The notes beneath the pieces are model-generated. The model was not told the origin of the DNA. It was given only the letters and a program-made list of their open reading frames with translations, and ran no database searches. 64,000 nucleotides of DNA from Anaerolineales bacterium UBA2200 (GTDB lineage: Bacteria > Chloroflexota > Anaerolineae > UBA2200): the NCBI GenBank assembly GCA_002327925.1, contig DCVA01000040.1, positions 62,001-126,000 on the forward strand. The letters are read 5' to 3'. Below, in pieces: positions 8,991 to 16,961 of this stretch. The position numbers and the translations under genes are program-made. Position 1 is the first letter of the stretch; each line of letters starts with the position of its first letter.

Positions 8991-11155
8991 TGGTGGTACT
9001 CCTCCTCCAGGAATGGCTCCGTCACGCCATGGAGCAGCTCCTCTGCCTCCGGGATCAGCTCGTTGTAGAAACGGTCGGCCACCTCAAAGAACCCGTGCCA
9101 CTGCGTGTAGTCAGGTCCCATCATCGCGGACCCATGCCGGGCGCGCCGCCCTTCGTGGTGCCACAACAGGTAATAGGTCCACTCGATCTTTTCGTCAAAG
9201 TCCAGCGGCGTGAGCTTGCCTGCATTGCGCAGTTCCGTCATGATCGCGCCTGCGGGGACGGCGAACTTGTCGTTGTACAGCTCCACAGCATCGTCGTACT
9301 GTGCGAAAAAGTTCACCTGGAAAGGCGGCGAGTGGCACTGCTGGCAGACTGCCTGCATGCGCGCGCGTTTCGCGTCCGCGTCATCCAGTTTGACCGACAC
9401 AGCCGGCCTCAGCGTCCAGGAAATGCGCTGTCCAACGTCGTGGTTCACCGCCAGTCCGGGCACGGCGCTCATATGGCAGGTGGCGCAGGTGGGAGCGGCG
9501 CCATAGTCCTCCCCCAGCACCCACGGGCGCTCGTCCAATGCCATCCGGTCGCGGTTGGCCTGGAAAGCCACACCGTGCTTGCTCTCTTCGTAGATCTCGA
9601 TCTGCGGGTGGTCCGGACCCATGTGGCAGTTGCCGCAGGCCGCGGGTTCTCTGCCGACCGCCACGCTAAAGAGATGCCGCGTATGGCACGTGGAGCAGGC
9701 GCCCAGACTGCCATCGGGGTTGATACGACCGATGCCCGTGTTCGGCCAGCTTGCTGCGGTCGGTTTGTTGTCTGCATCCAATTCCACCACCGTTCCGTGG
9801 CATTGCTTGCAGCCCATCACCGCTGCCGCAGCCCCCTCCACTTTCTCGCCGAGGATGTTGTCCAGCGACGCCAGGATATTGCCCCCTTGCGCATGACGGC
9901 TCGAGGCGAACTGCCCGGCCTCCGTGATGTGGCACTCGCCGCAATCCTTGGGCGTCACCAGCAGACTGATGGTAAAGCCATTGTGCGCGATGGCGTCCGG
10001 ATCAGTGGTCTGCGCTCCATGGCACTCGTAGCACGCCGTCCCTGCCTTGGCCATCACGCTGCGCTGCCATTCGTCCAGCTGCGCCTGGCCAAAGACATTC
10101 TGGCTGTGACAGGTGATGCACTGTTGCGATTGGGACGAGAGCTGCACTGCCGGCTCCCCCGGACTGGCTTTCTGCAGAGTGAATCCCCACTTCCACCAGG
10201 CCACACAGAAAAGAATGCCCAGCACCAGGAGCATGTTGAGGAAGGCAACGCGCACGAACATCCTGTGTGCCGATGCGCCCCTGTCCGCCGCCGGAGCCGC
10301 CGCGGACGCGCTGGCCGTCAGAGCCCCGGCAGCCAGCATGCGCTCCATCACCTCCGGTCCGTGCGGCGCGCCCTTCAGCGCCTCGGTCAGGTCCTGCCCG
10401 GCGCCGTGCTTGCGCATGTGCACGCCCTCTTTCCACATCCGGCTTGCCGAGACGTCATAGAGCTTGCCGTCCACCGCGACCAGCGCCTTGCGCCCCTCCT
10501 TGCCATCGAACGCCGCCAGGCTTTCGAGGGTTACGCCTGCGCCCTCGGCGGGCATGGCAGGCGCCGGCCTGGGCGCCCTCATACGGTGGTCCAGCACGAT
10601 AGTAGCCACGCCTGCCATCAACACCAGCAGGCCATACTGAGCCAGCTTGATGGCAAAGACCGTGCCCCACGTTCCGCTGAACACAGTTCCCGTGTTCAGG
10701 TAGCGCAGAATGGTGAGGATGACACCACTAACACCCATGATCGCGATGCTGATCAGACCAAGTTTGCGCTCAGCTTTTGGGATGCCAGTCGTAAGCTGCT
10801 TGGGTTTGACGAAGAACTGGATATAGAGAATCGTCCCGAACCACAGGACGGCCGTAAGCAGATGGATGTAGCCCACTATCAGCTTGATCACACTCAGTAC
10901 GGGTGAGGAGGGCGGCGCGGGAGCCACCACTCCCTCTGGCACAGGCCAGACATAGCCTCCCTTCACGTAGGCGGCACCCTTGGCAGTCAGAGCTCCGCCG
11001 CCCTCCGGTGACGTATGACAAATGCCACAGGGCTGACCAGTGCTGGCTGCATAGTCGGGAGTGGCGCGTGCTGCCGGGCGGGGGAAAGCTGTCCAGACCA
11101 CGAGGGCGACGAAAAGGGTACAGACCAGGGCCAGAATCCGAGAGGGTTTGTTCAT
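8972..11155 (-). CDS. Multiheme cytochrome fusion: CopD-like membrane domain, cytochrome b5-like domain, HAO-like octaheme domain
   Basis: 727 residues from the ATG at 11153-11155 (GGAGG 8 bases upstream; the open frame extends 34 codons further but lacks a ribosome site). Domains in order: signal peptide; one CxxCH (CGICH, about residue 43); four transmembrane helices resembling CopD (about 75-190); a cytochrome b5-like domain (VAVDGKLYDVSASRMW, about 205-265). One transmembrane helix follows (about 298-323). The C-terminal domain has eight CxxCH motifs (CITCH, CYECH, CGECH, CKQCH, CSTCH, CGNCH, CATCH, CQQCH). Eight hemes and the tail motifs HEGRRARHG and DYTQWHGFFE resemble the hydroxylamine-oxidoreductase-like family. 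The likely role is electron transfer at the outer face of the membrane; whether it turns over a nitrogen compound is unknown. Confidence 0.85.
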   Translation of the reverse strand: MNKPSRILALVCTLFVALVVWTAFPRPAARATPDYAASTGQPCGICHTSPEGGGALTAKGAAYVKGGYVWPVPEGVVAPAPPSSPVLSVIKLIVGYIHLLTAVLWFGTILYIQFFVKPKQLTTGIPKAERKLGLISIAIMGVSGVILTILRYLNTGTVFSGTWGTVFAIKLAQYGLLVLMAGVATIVLDHRMRAPRPAPAMPAEGAGVTLESLAAFDGKEGRKALVAVDGKLYDVSASRMWKEGVHMRKHGAGQDLTEALKGAPHGPEVMERMLAAGALTASASAAAPAADRGASAHRMFVRVAFLNMLLVLGILFCVAWWKWGFTLQKASPGEPAVQLSSQSQQCITCHSQNVFGQAQLDEWQRSVMAKAGTACYECHGAQTTDPDAIAHNGFTISLLVTPKDCGECHITEAGQFASSRHAQGGNILASLDNILGEKVEGAAAAVMGCKQCHGTVVELDADNKPTAASWPNTGIGRINPDGSLGACSTCHTRHLFSVAVGREPAACGNCHMGPDHPQIEIYEESKHGVAFQANRDRMALDERPWVLGEDYGAAPTCATCHMSAVPGLAVNHDVGQRISWTLRPAVSVKLDDADAKRARMQAVCQQCHSPPFQVNFFAQYDDAVELYNDKFAVPAGAIMTELRNAGKLTPLDFDEKIEWTYYLLWHHEGRRARHGSAMMGPDYTQWHGFFEVADRFYNELIPEAEELLHGVTEPFLEEEYHQWRIPQ

Positions 11156-11186
11156 CGAATGGCCTCCAAGTGTGCTCAATACGCCG

Positions 11187-11214
11187 ATTGTATCACCGCT
11201 TGCGCACGCGTCAA
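11187..11214 (-). promoter_or_regulatory. Promoter for the cytochrome/dehydrogenase/methyltransferase operon
   Basis: On the minus strand TTGACG (11209-11214), a 16-bp spacer and TACAAT (11187-11192) lie about 30 bp before the cytochrome ATG, in the gap after the upstream lipoprotein gene. Confidence 0.7.
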
Positions 11215-11250
11215 GACCGGGCCCCAGCCTGCCGGCACCAGGGGTGTTGC

Positions 11251-11844
11251 TCACCATGCCAGCCCCGGGTCATCTTCGCTCAGGTCCCGCCAGTCGGCGC
11301 GCAGCTCCTCCGCTCGAATCCGGCAGGCGCTCACCTGCTGGATCATTCGCCCCCACATCCCTTCGGCCGGCTGGCCGAACGTCAGGTAGGTTTCGCACAG
11401 CCAGTCACGGCTCTGAGCGGTCGCCTCGGCGACCTCGAGGGCCTCCAGCAGCCTGCTGTGAAAACCGGCCGCCTCTGGCGGGATTTCCAGCAGGCTCGCC
11501 GCTATCCCCAGATCCCAGAAGTGGAACGAGGAGCTGCTCTCAGTGTCAGCGCAGAGTACGTCCGCATCCAGCCCCCGCGATTGCGTGTTCGATAGGAGCG
11601 TTCGGTTCAGTTCCAGTCTGCGGACGTAGTCCACCAGAATGCCGTCTCGAACGGCACGCAGATAAGCACGCAGGATCAAGCTGTGCCCGGGCGCAGGCGT
11701 TGGCGGCGGGGGAGTGGCCGTGGCCGCTGGAGCAGGCGTGTCGCCTGGCACAGGAGAGACGGTCGCTTCCTGCGGGGCGCAAGAAACGACCGCGGCGATG
11801 GCCAACAGCATCAAGACGCAGACACGGAATCGGTGGTGCCCCAT
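11251..11844 (-). CDS. Hypothetical lipoprotein
   Basis: 197 residues. A lipoprotein signal ends in VVSC at about residue 22. It is followed by a 30-residue Pro/Thr/Ala-rich spacer and then a helical domain of about 140 residues with several Cys (DVLCADTES, DWLCETYL, VSACRIRAEEL). I do not recognise the domain. It is probably anchored at the outer face of the membrane. It lies 95 bp upstream of the cytochrome gene, but that gene has its own promoter. Confidence 0.65.
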   Translation of the reverse strand: MGHHRFRVCVLMLLAIAAVVSCAPQEATVSPVPGDTPAPAATATPPPPTPAPGHSLILRAYLRAVRDGILVDYVRRLELNRTLLSNTQSRGLDADVLCADTESSSSFHFWDLGIAASLLEIPPEAAGFHSRLLEALEVAEATAQSRDWLCETYLTFGQPAEGMWGRMIQQVSACRIRAEELRADWRDLSEDDPGLAW

Positions 11845-11945
11845 GCTATCCCCGACGGCAGGTTGCCCAGAAACCGTGGCGAGAACGAAAATGGTCCGCT
11901 TTTTACATCTGACAGAGCATCCGGTGCGCCGCGAGCGGCGTCCGG

Positions 11946-12650
11946 CTAGCGCACAGCCGCTCCGATCGCGTTGCGCAGCACCTTGCGGGCACCGTTTGCA
12001 TCGCCGGCCGTCAGGCGATACTCGTACTTGCCGGACAGTGCTTCGATCTTGAGCTTGGTGATCGACGGGCCGTCCTCATCGTCTTGCTCTTCAATGCGCA
12101 CCTTCTGGATGGTATTGTTGGGGATGAAAAAGTTCTCCTTGTTCTCAGCGAGCGCCGCGTCAGCGCCCATGGCCGTGTACTTTTCCACCAGCACATTCAT
12201 CCAGCCCATCTGCGCAGCGATGACGCCGAAAACCCCCTTGCCCGCGGCCTTGGCGCGCCGGTTCATCTCCTTCACTGCCTCATTCATCATCTTCTGGCTC
12301 ATGTCGGCGAACACCAGTCGCTGACTTGTTACGACAATGCTGTAGCTCTGGAAACCGAACAGCCCCTTCCGTCGCTGCGCGCCGGGAATCACCGCCAGGA
12401 CCGGTTCGGCAAAGCCCGCAGCAGCCGACTGCGGGGCCGGAGACGCAGGGGCGGGTTGGGCTGGTGCGGTAGGAGACACCACAGCCGTTCCCCCGCACTT
12501 GCCGCAGAACTTGGCGGCCGGGTCCAATTGCGCTCCGCACTTGCCGCAGAAGCGCGGGGCATCCATTGGCTTGCCGCAGGACGTGCAGAACCGATTTCCC
12601 GCCGCGACCTGTGCCCCGCAGGCAGGGCAAGTGGAATCAGCTGATGTCAT
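11946..12650 (-). CDS. Zinc-ribbon protein of unknown function
   Basis: 234 residues. Four pairs of Cys knuckles open the protein (CPAC, CTSC, CGKC, CGKC within residues 8-55), giving two double zinc ribbons. A Pro/Ala/Ser linker (60-85) follows, then a domain of about 150 residues (KGLFGFQSYSIVVTSQRLVF) that resembles the PH-like or YokE-type membrane-associated domains often joined to zinc ribbons. That comparison is from memory. A consensus promoter lies upstream, so it is likely transcribed on its own. Confidence 0.7.
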   Translation of the reverse strand: MTSADSTCPACGAQVAAGNRFCTSCGKPMDAPRFCGKCGAQLDPAAKFCGKCGGTAVVSPTAPAQPAPASPAPQSAAAGFAEPVLAVIPGAQRRKGLFGFQSYSIVVTSQRLVFADMSQKMMNEAVKEMNRRAKAAGKGVFGVIAAQMGWMNVLVEKYTAMGADAALAENKENFFIPNNTIQKVRIEEQDDEDGPSITKLKIEALSGKYEYRLTAGDANGARKVLRNAIGAAVR

Positions 12651-12695
12651 GAGGACCTCCGTGTGAGAACAGTGTATGCGTGCATTGCTGAGCCG

Positions 12696-12725
12696 ATTCT
12701 ACACGACCCGAGCGCCGCCTGTCAA
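12696..12725 (-). promoter_or_regulatory. Promoter for the zinc-ribbon gene
   Basis: On the minus strand TTGACA (12720-12725), an 18-bp spacer and TAGAAT (12696-12701) lie about 45 bp before the start at 12650. The -35 overlaps the last codons of the upstream epimerase gene. Confidence 0.7.
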
Positions 12726-14329
12726 CGTCGTGCAGACGGGGCCTGCTGACTCTCTTCGTCCGCGCAAACGATGTCCTGGGTGCAATCGTCGGGATAGTAG
12801 TTTGACTCACCCGGGTCGTGGTTGGTGTACCAGACCTGCGCAAAGAAAGGATTGCGTCTGGCCTCGGCATCGAAATCCCAGGGGGGCGGAACGCACTGCG
12901 GACACCAGTGGCCCGCCTTGAGCACAGTGTACGGCCGCAGGCTGAACTCGTGCCCTGCCGCGCACCTCCAATTCAGAACGGAGTGCAAATCACCCTGCCA
13001 TTCGGTGGACAGACATGCTCCCCCGCGGAAACAGGCGGCTCCCTGCAGGTCACTCAGCCCCAGCTGCGATCTGGATTCATCGTAGCCATGATCGAGCCCC
13101 CCGGCCTCAGGCTCCGGGTCGAACCGCGGCATGGACACGCCCCAAGGGGGGATCGCTTCATAGGTGGCATAGTCCTTGAAGAACGCGCTGATTCGCAGGT
13201 CGCTGCGGTGCCTGTACCAGTAGGCCGTGCCGTTCCGATGCTCTTCGACGAGACGGCGCATCCTTTCGCGTGTGATCTGTTCGATACGCCGCCGCAACGA
13301 CGGCAATCGCCGGTTGGCGGCAGCCAACATCTTCATCGCCAGGGGCATGTCGTCCTGAATCAGTCTCCAGTAGTCGTCGAGCGAGTCCCGCCAGTGGTGC
13401 AGGTAGTCGTTCAGGACAGCACTGTCCTCATACCATTGCATGTGAAAGTTGCGCAACGCATACCAGTTGCGGTCCGTGCATGCCTCGATGCCCGACAGGC
13501 CGTTGAGTCTGTAGTTCTGCCCGGCGAAATCGTAGGCCACGCAGCGCATGGCAGGCCCCCCGGCCATGTTGTAGGCCCGCCGCCAAAAGTCAGAACCGTC
13601 CGGCACGTCGAGGCAGTTGACGAGTCCGAAGCCTGCGTCCCGGTCAGTGATGTTCTCCATGTAGGCATTGAGGGGCATATGGAAGGCGATGGGGTCCTGC
13701 AGCGCAATCAGTTCCCGGTAGGTGGTGGGCATGATGTAGGTCATTCGCAGCGAAACCCAGTGGCGGATAGCGGATTCCAGGACCGCCCTCTCGCCGGCGA
13801 TCTTGGTGGTGGCGTAATAGTCGAAAACCGAGGGTTTGAGCGGGTCGCCCACCCGGCCGCGGTGAATCGGGGGAAGACGGTCGCCCGTCTCTGCCACAGT
13901 CCCCGTGTAGACCAGATGCGCTCTTTCCGCCCCGCCCGGTTGTGCTTCGATGGCGCGCACGATGTTGCGGATGCCCTCTGTGTTGACCGCATACGCCATG
14001 TCCGGATGATAGTCGGCCTGGGGCGAGATGTACGCCATCGCGTCCAGTACCCAGTCAGCGCCAATCAGGGCCAGCTCCACGTCCCTGTAGTCGGTTGCGT
14101 CGCCCCAGACGATGGTGAGCCCGCGGCCTTCAGCCCGCCCTTTGCGTACCTCGCGTGGCACTCTCGCCGCTTCGGCGTAGGGTGCCAGCAGCCGCCGATT
14201 CTTGCCGGACGGCCTGGTCAGCAAGACGATGTCGTACCTCTCTCGGCGCCGCCACAGCTCCTTCAATGCCTCCAGGCCCATCGTGCCCGAGGCACCGAAC
14301 AGCACGACCCTGATCAGTGGTGGGTTCAA
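12722..14329 (-). CDS. NAD-dependent epimerase/dehydratase family protein with C-terminal zinc-ribbon-like tail
   Basis: About 535 residues. I prefer the TTG at 14327-14329 (LNPPLIRVVLFGASGTMG) because GAGGAG sits 5-10 bases upstream; a longer frame reaches 14386. The NAD-binding GASGTMGLEAL, the WGDATD block and YYATTKIAGER (the short-chain-dehydrogenase Tyr/Lys pair) identify an extended SDR. The last 90 residues carry several Cys and His (WRCAAGHEF, HWCPQC), suggesting a zinc-binding tail, which is unusual for a sugar epimerase. The substrate is unknown. Confidence 0.8.
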   Translation of the reverse strand: MNPPLIRVVLFGASGTMGLEALKELWRRRERYDIVLLTRPSGKNRRLLAPYAEAARVPREVRKGRAEGRGLTIVWGDATDYRDVELALIGADWVLDAMAYISPQADYHPDMAYAVNTEGIRNIVRAIEAQPGGAERAHLVYTGTVAETGDRLPPIHRGRVGDPLKPSVFDYYATTKIAGERAVLESAIRHWVSLRMTYIMPTTYRELIALQDPIAFHMPLNAYMENITDRDAGFGLVNCLDVPDGSDFWRRAYNMAGGPAMRCVAYDFAGQNYRLNGLSGIEACTDRNWYALRNFHMQWYEDSAVLNDYLHHWRDSLDDYWRLIQDDMPLAMKMLAAANRRLPSLRRRIEQITRERMRRLVEEHRNGTAYWYRHRSDLRISAFFKDYATYEAIPPWGVSMPRFDPEPEAGGLDHGYDESRSQLGLSDLQGAACFRGGACLSTEWQGDLHSVLNWRCAAGHEFSLRPYTVLKAGHWCPQCVPPPWDFDAEARRNPFFAQVWYTNHDPGESNYYPDDCTQDIVCADEESQQAPSARR

Positions 14330-14390
14330 GGCGCTCCTCTGAATGCTCGAATTTGCGAGTCGGTGACACCCTACGCCAAGACACAACCCG

Positions 14391-14966
14391 TCACTCTCGC
14401 GCCTTCTGCACCTGCTCCGTCAGCCAGCGCAGGTCCACGTCGGCGTGCAAACGGTCGAGGTATTCTTTCTGGCTCAGGGCGCCCGCGGCAAAAGCCCGCA
14501 CGTCTTCGGTGGTGCCGGTCAGGACGATCAGCTCCTTGCCATCTGTGTCTCTGTAGCTCACTGCCACCCGGGTAATTCCGAGCCGATCCACGGCGTCCGA
14601 GGCCGCAAGGCGATCCATCGTACGCAGAAGCGCGTCCTGGCTCGCGTGCTCACCCGTACCGAACCCCCGCGATGCATCGAGAACGGCGATGGCGGCTGTC
14701 TCATCTGTGCCTGTCAGGGGCATCACGTACAGCTGAAGGCCGCGCGTAGTCATCCCTGATTGAGCCAGAACGCCCATGAGCTCCTCGGCTGCTTCCCAGT
14801 CCGGTGGTCCGGACAGCATCCTCGCCGCTGCCGATTCCCGGAGACCTATGCGCTCCAGCAACCGCAGTGGCACCAAGGCTACCCATAGCAGAACGGCGGC
14901 CAGCACTAACAGAAGCAGACAACCGCATCCGCCGCAGCCCACCCGTCTTCCACGTCGTTGTGCCAT
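14391..14966 (-). CDS. Hypothetical single-pass membrane protein
   Basis: 191 residues. A basic, Gly/Cys-rich N-terminus (GCGGCGC) precedes one hydrophobic helix at about 16-37. The soluble domain of 150 residues contains TAAIAVLDASRGF and GITRVAVSYRDTDGKELIVLTG, which looks like a compact alpha/beta module facing outward. I do not recognise the family. The gene lies 61 bp upstream of the epimerase gene on the same strand and may be co-transcribed with it. Confidence 0.6.
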   Translation of the reverse strand: MAQRRGRRVGCGGCGCLLLLVLAAVLLWVALVPLRLLERIGLRESAAARMLSGPPDWEAAEELMGVLAQSGMTTRGLQLYVMPLTGTDETAAIAVLDASRGFGTGEHASQDALLRTMDRLAASDAVDRLGITRVAVSYRDTDGKELIVLTGTTEDVRAFAAGALSQKEYLDRLHADVDLRWLTEQVQKARE

Positions 14967-15027
14967 GTCTGTTCTCCCAGGTCCGGCATCTCCCCTTTGC
15001 GAGGCGAGACGCGTTGGTCAGTTGGCC

Positions 15028-15681
15028 TCACTTGGAACACTGCCTGGCCTTCTCGCTCTGCAGTTGGGCAATGATCGCTTGAATCTCGGGGGTTGGCGAG
15101 TTTCCCAGGTACGCATGCACGTTTGTATAGCTCCAGATCAACTGGTTGTAGGTCCAGTCGCACTGTGCCCCGCTCTTCCAGCCCCGTTGCTGCATCTTCC
15201 AGCGCGAATCCTCCAGAACCTGGATGCCATCGCGAACGCAGGCGTTGATGACTGTAAAGCCATAACCCTCCTCCTCGGGCACGCGTACCCAGACCGTACC
15301 GTCGAATCCCTTTCGGAACTGCTGTTCGGCACTGACCAGAGAACCCTGCTCCAGGTACATTGCCCCTGCCTGGAATCGGTAGCGGTAATCGCCAGGGCGT
15401 TTCTCTGCGGCTTCCTCCGCCTTCTTAGGGTCGCCTTCCGCGCGGGCCTCCTCCATCAACTTCTCTGCCTCTTCGATCGCGTCCAGCTGGCTTCTAGCCT
15501 CGAGGAGTGCGTCGACCTCGGGGATGCCCGAAGTGCCTTTTGCCCTGTAGGCCGCAACTTCAGGCGCGAACTCGGCCGCTAGAGCCAACAATTCAGCCTC
15601 CAGCCCACACCCGCTGGTGCCCACCAGCAGCGCTATGAACGCGAACGCCAGGACCATCGAATGGAGACATCGTCGTGGCAT
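15028..15681 (-). CDS. Hypothetical lipoprotein
   Basis: 217 residues from the ATG at 15679-15681 (GGAGGG 7 bases upstream), although the frame is open to 15828. The signal peptide ends in the lipobox TSGC at about residue 25. The mature part begins with an Ala/Glu-rich helical stretch (about 45-90), followed by a domain with FRKGFDGTVWVRVPEEEGYGF and two Cys. No family is recognised. It follows a near-consensus promoter. Confidence 0.65.
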   Translation of the reverse strand: MPRRCLHSMVLAFAFIALLVGTSGCGLEAELLALAAEFAPEVAAYRAKGTSGIPEVDALLEARSQLDAIEEAEKLMEEARAEGDPKKAEEAAEKRPGDYRYRFQAGAMYLEQGSLVSAEQQFRKGFDGTVWVRVPEEEGYGFTVINACVRDGIQVLEDSRWKMQQRGWKSGAQCDWTYNQLIWSYTNVHAYLGNSPTPEIQAIIAQLQSEKARQCSK

Positions 15682-15799
15682 GTTAGTCCCTCCTCTGCCA
15701 GCGGGCAATGCACCTGACCGCTGCTCTGCGCCGTCTCCAGTTGACCTACCTCGGCGAGAAACCACAGCTACCATACAGGTGAGAAGCCTGCCGCTCTTG

Positions 15800-15828
15800 A
15801 TTCTACACTCGTCCCGCTCCAGTGTCAA
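15800..15828 (-). promoter_or_regulatory. Promoter for the lipoprotein gene at 15028-15681
   Basis: On the minus strand TTGACA (15823-15828), a 17-bp spacer and TAGAAT (15800-15805). It is back to back with the plus-strand promoter of the glycan locus, leaving only 14 bp between the two -35 boxes. Confidence 0.75.
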
Positions 15829-15842
15829 TGGTTTGGTTCGGC

Positions 15843-15871
15843 TTGCCCTTCCACTGATTCGGCGCTACAAT
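15843..15871 (+). promoter_or_regulatory. Promoter at the head of the glycan/NRPS locus
   Basis: TTGCCC (15843-15848), a 17-bp spacer and TACAAT (15866-15871) lie 31 bp before the ATG at 15903. The -10 box sits inside a perfect 7-bp inverted repeat (15861-15877, GGCGCTA / TAGCGCC with a 3-bp centre), a possible operator. Confidence 0.65.
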
Positions 15872-15902
15872 AGCGCCTATCCAGGTACCCGGGTCCGGTG
15901 TC

Positions 15903-16961
15903 ATGGCCTCTTCCACTCAACTAGCGGTTTCGATCATCATCCCGACTGCATGGGCCGACGATGGTCTTCGTCGGTGTCTGCTGAGCGTCACTCGCGCCAA
16001 TCCCCCCGCCAGCGAGGTAGTCGTTGCGGTCGATGGTGCCGACAGTGCCGCCTGTGATATGGCGGCAAGCTTCGGAGCACTGGTGGTCACCACTCCGGTT
16101 CGCGGCGGCCCGTCCGGCGCGCGCAACGTGGGCGCTCAAGCGGCGCGTGGGGACATTCTGTTCTTCGTCGACTCGGACGTGCTGATCCCTTCCGATGCGG
16201 TCGCCCGGGTGCAGGAGGCCTTCGCAGCCCGGCCGGACCTTGCCGCAATATTCGGATCTTACGACGATGAGCCTGATGCCCCGAATTTCCTGTCTCAGTA
16301 CAAGAACCTCCTTCACCATTATGTCCATCAGACAGGCCGCGAAGATGCTTCAACCTTCTGGGCAGGTTGCGGAGCGATTCGCAAAGAGGCACTGAAGGCC
16401 GTGGGCGGGTTCGATACCGCCTATCAGACCCCTTCGATGGAGGACATCGAGCTGGGCTATCGGCTTCGTGCCGCCGGTCGCAAGATTCGCCTGGTCAAGT
16501 CCTTGCAGGTCAAGCATCTAAAGCACTGGACGGCGGGCACACTCCTCAGGGCTGACTTTCTGGCACGTGCCCTTCCCTGGAGCCGGCTCATCTTGAAGAG
16601 CGGAGTTCTGATCAACGACCTGAACATCAACCGGGTGAGTCGTCTTTGCGCCGTGCTGGTGTACGGGCTCCTGCTCACGCTCGGACTGGCTGTGCGCTGG
16701 CCGCGGCTGCTGTGGATGGCACTCGTCCAGGTCGTGGCCCTGCTTGCGCTGAACTGGCCCCTGTACCGCTTCTTCTGGCGCAAGAGGGGCCTGCTCTTTG
16801 CCCTGGCTGTCGTACCCTGGCACTGGTTCTATTACTTTTACGGCGCTCTGGCCTTTGGGATTGCCTGGCTGGTTCACCTTTTCGGCCGCCCAGAGTCGCA
16901 GCCCGTCTCGCCTCTGAATTCATCTTCTCCTCGGGAGGGCAACGTCGATGGTGGCGGATAG
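15903..16961 (+). CDS. Glycosyltransferase family 2
   Basis: 352 residues. The GT-A fold begins with VSIIIPTAWADDGLRRCL. RGGPSGARNVGAQAA and the metal-binding FFVDSDVLIP (about 80-90) follow, then the acceptor-side block GGFDTAYQTPSMEDIELGYR (about 180-200). Two or three C-terminal hydrophobic helices (about 245-330) place it at the membrane, where it probably adds a sugar to a lipid-linked acceptor. It is the first gene of the plus-strand glycan/NRPS locus and overlaps the next gene by 14 bp. Confidence 0.9.
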   Translation: MASSTQLAVSIIIPTAWADDGLRRCLLSVTRANPPASEVVVAVDGADSAACDMAASFGALVVTTPVRGGPSGARNVGAQAARGDILFFVDSDVLIPSDAVARVQEAFAARPDLAAIFGSYDDEPDAPNFLSQYKNLLHHYVHQTGREDASTFWAGCGAIRKEALKAVGGFDTAYQTPSMEDIELGYRLRAAGRKIRLVKSLQVKHLKHWTAGTLLRADFLARALPWSRLILKSGVLINDLNINRVSRLCAVLVYGLLLTLGLAVRWPRLLWMALVQVVALLALNWPLYRFFWRKRGLLFALAVVPWHWFYYFYGALAFGIAWLVHLFGRPESQPVSPLNSSSPREGNVDGGG

